This document shows, one piece after another, positions 14,991 to 16,176 of a DNA stretch of 16,176 bases. Both the position numbers and the translations under genes were made by a program. Numbering within the stretch: the stretch's first letter is position 1; each line of letters begins with the position of its first letter. The notes below the pieces were generated by a model. The model was given only the letters and a program-made list of their open reading frames with translations, ran no database searches and was not told the origin of the DNA. The stretch is from assembly GCA_934247125.1 (NCBI GenBank), contig CAKQIZ010000045.1:1-16176 (forward strand), read 5' to 3'. This DNA is from an uncultured Clostridia bacterium (GTDB taxonomy: Bacteria; Bacillota; Clostridia; Peptostreptococcales; Anaerovoracaceae).

Positions 14991-15671
14991 TTAGTGAGTT
15001 GCATAGAATACAGTTACCTTGTCCGGTGAACCAAAGGCAAGCTTGGCACCATTCTGGAAAAACAGGCAGTCTCCCGGATTTCCGGTAAAGATCCGACCGT
15101 CCTTTTCCACCGTTAACGTACCGTCTACGACGTAATAAATTTCCTGACAGGCAACATCCCAAGGGAAGCTGCAGTTTTCAATCGTCATGAATCCGGCATT
15201 CATTGCCGATCCATCGTCTGCACCGATCAGTTCATTGTAAAATACTTTGTCTGCAGGATTTCCTGTATCCAGCGGTTCCCACTTGGCTGTATTGCTGCGA
15301 ACCAGCTTTACAAAACCGTTTCCGTCGCTTTCGGATACATAAGGAACATCCTGACCGATGGAACTCATTACGCTTCCCAGCATGCCTTTATCCATCAGCG
15401 TCTTGAGCGCCTTGTAGATCAGCTCGCTGTCGATTCCGTCTGCTGCTGCCGGAGCGCATGCGTGCGCATCCTGTGCCGTAGCCGGTGCTGCTTCACACGG
15501 CTGTACACTGCAGCATCCTGCCTGCGGTTCGCCAACCTTGAATTCGATATCAGCTACCGCTGCAGCATCCTTTGCGGATGGCGTAATGAGCGTGTCTGCG
15601 TCGATGTACATTACTTTATGACCCTGCTGTGCACAAGCTTCAACTTCCTTTGCACAAATCAGTCGTTTCAT
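14991..15671 (-). CDS. eutQ: EutQ-like cupin protein
   Basis: A 226-residue protein. Its C-terminal cupin (about 120-226) contains EIYYVVDGTLTVEKDGR and GNPGDCLFFQNGAKLAFG, closely following EutQ of ethanolamine microcompartments, for which structural and acetate-kinase roles have been reported. The N-terminal MKRLICAKEVEAC and IDADTLITPSAKDAA resemble the short domain shared by EutQ and other microcompartment-linked proteins. Between them is a linker with AGCCSVQPC and HACAP (four cysteines) and the helix SELIYKALKTLMDKGML, which looks like an encapsulation-type helix. An ATG at 15689 is in frame, but its own sequence supplies the AAAGGA ribosome site for ATG 15671. EutQ here does not prove an ethanolamine pathway. 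Confidence 0.85.
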   Translation of the reverse strand: MKRLICAKEVEACAQQGHKVMYIDADTLITPSAKDAAAVADIEFKVGEPQAGCCSVQPCEAAPATAQDAHACAPAAADGIDSELIYKALKTLMDKGMLGSVMSSIGQDVPYVSESDGNGFVKLVRSNTAKWEPLDTGNPADKVFYNELIGADDGSAMNAGFMTIENCSFPWDVACQEIYYVVDGTLTVEKDGRIFTGNPGDCLFFQNGAKLAFGSPDKVTVFYATH

Positions 15672-15715
15672 GTGTCCACATCCTTTCATCTATCGCACTG
15701 CTTCAAGTAATAAAT

Positions 15716-15732
15716 TATTATCTATGATAATA
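15716..15732. repeat. Small inverted repeat between the PduT-like and eutQ genes
   Basis: TATTATC (15716-15722) and GATAATA (15726-15732) form a 7-bp stem with a 3-nt loop in the 67-nt AT-rich gap. It could be a processing or stabilising hairpin within the operon. It is not followed by a T-run on the minus strand. Confidence 0.35.
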
Positions 15733-15738
15733 CACATC

Positions 15739-16176
15739 CTACAGAAGGGATGGTACTAACAGTTCTGACGGTGAAGGGATGACTTCCGAATTTACCAGAA
15801 GACCCTTCTCCTGTGCGATGGCTTCGCCTGCATCAGTTCCGGCCTTGACTGCTGCCACATCACCGGTATAGGTGAAGTATGCCTTGCCGCCCAGTCCGTT
15901 ACCCAGACGAAGTTCGATCGCCTGCAGCTCTGCTGCTTTTAAAATCTGATCTGCACAGATGATCATTGTTGCCAGGGAGAAAGATTCCATGATCCCGATC
16001 GCCTGTACGCGGTCCGGCATCGTTGCTCCTGTGATCGCCGGGAATACTCCGGGATCTACATTAGGAATTACGATGGAATCTACAAAGAACTCCTCCGCCA
16101 TCCGTTCACCGATGCGGACAGAATCTTCAACGGCTGCCACATCACCGTGAACGATGGCGATGTACTTGCCCGGGCA
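15739..16176 (-). CDS. Tandem-domain (BMC-T) shell protein, PduT type, 5' end outside window
   Basis: The frame is open to the right edge; the first visible residues CPGKYIAIVHGDVAAVEDSV fall in the middle of the first BMC domain. The linker VDSIVIPNVDPGVFPAITG and the second BMC domain (from DRVQAIGIMESFSLATMII on, pore segment LGNGLGGKAYF) follow PduT closely, so it is a trimeric shell protein. About 37 N-terminal residues should be missing. PduT of Salmonella holds a 4Fe-4S cluster through Cys108; at the matching place this protein has Met (SLATMII), with the nearest Cys three residues later. The cluster may therefore be absent or differently bound. It is the first visible gene of the microcompartment operon. 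Confidence 0.9.
   Translation of the reverse strand, partial: CPGKYIAIVHGDVAAVEDSVRIGERMAEEFFVDSIVIPNVDPGVFPAITGATMPDRVQAIGIMESFSLATMIICADQILKAAELQAIELRLGNGLGGKAYFTYTGDVAAVKAGTDAGEAIAQEKGLLVNSEVIPSPSELLVPSLL

Overview
The window reads as a chromosomal segment of an anaerobic Bacillota (Clostridia-like) bacterium. The reasons are strong AGGAGG-type ribosome sites before most genes, closely packed operons, TATAAT-type promoters, several intrinsic terminators, and protein families typical of Clostridia: oligoendopeptidase F, an Rrf2 regulator, a PdaC-like deacetylase and a catabolic microcompartment locus. No rRNA, tRNA, CRISPR array, insertion sequence or phage gene was recognised, and the genus cannot be named from sequence alone.

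Left part (1-5000). The first codons of a minus-strand gene run off the left edge. About 830 bp without a supported gene follows, holding a hairpin-rich patch and the terminator of nadE. nadE (NAD+ synthase, minus) diverges from a GNAT acetyltransferase (plus). Converging on the latter is a minus-strand operon of murI (glutamate racemase), a very acidic protein of unknown function and an MBL-fold hydrolase. murI and the acidic gene overlap by ATGA.

Middle (5000-11400). Between the divergent murI and pepF lies an array of 78-bp tandem repeats made of hairpins and bounded by inverted ends. The plus-strand series pepF, nadK and an RluA-family pseudouridine synthase ends at a bidirectional terminator shared with a convergent minus-strand Rrf2 regulator. 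Next come a minus-strand, membrane-anchored PdaC-like polysaccharide deacetylase and, divergent from it, a short zinc-ribbon ORF that looks like the C-terminal remnant of an mscL channel gene. With nadE and nadK the segment carries the last step of NAD+ synthesis and its conversion to NADP+, but in separate transcription units.

Right part (11400-16176). A minus-strand bacterial microcompartment (BMC) operon enters from the right edge and ends at a strong terminator. In transcription order it encodes a PduT-type tandem-domain shell protein (5' end cut), a EutQ-like cupin, a hexameric shell protein (BMC-H), an overlapping frame-shifted ORF with an acidic linker and a helix-extended-helix-like end, a CoA-acylating aldehyde dehydrogenase with a long cysteine-containing C-terminal extension and targeting helix, the phosphotransacylase PduL, and a second BMC-H. 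Inside the shell, aldehyde would be oxidised to acyl-CoA and PduL would release acyl-phosphate while recycling CoA. The signature enzyme that makes the aldehyde is not in the window, so the substrate is unknown.

The observations most worth following are the shell protein joined out of frame to an acidic, possibly nucleic-acid-binding tail, the cysteine-rich linkers in both the aldehyde dehydrogenase and the EutQ-like protein, the 78-bp hairpin array, and the mscL remnant.
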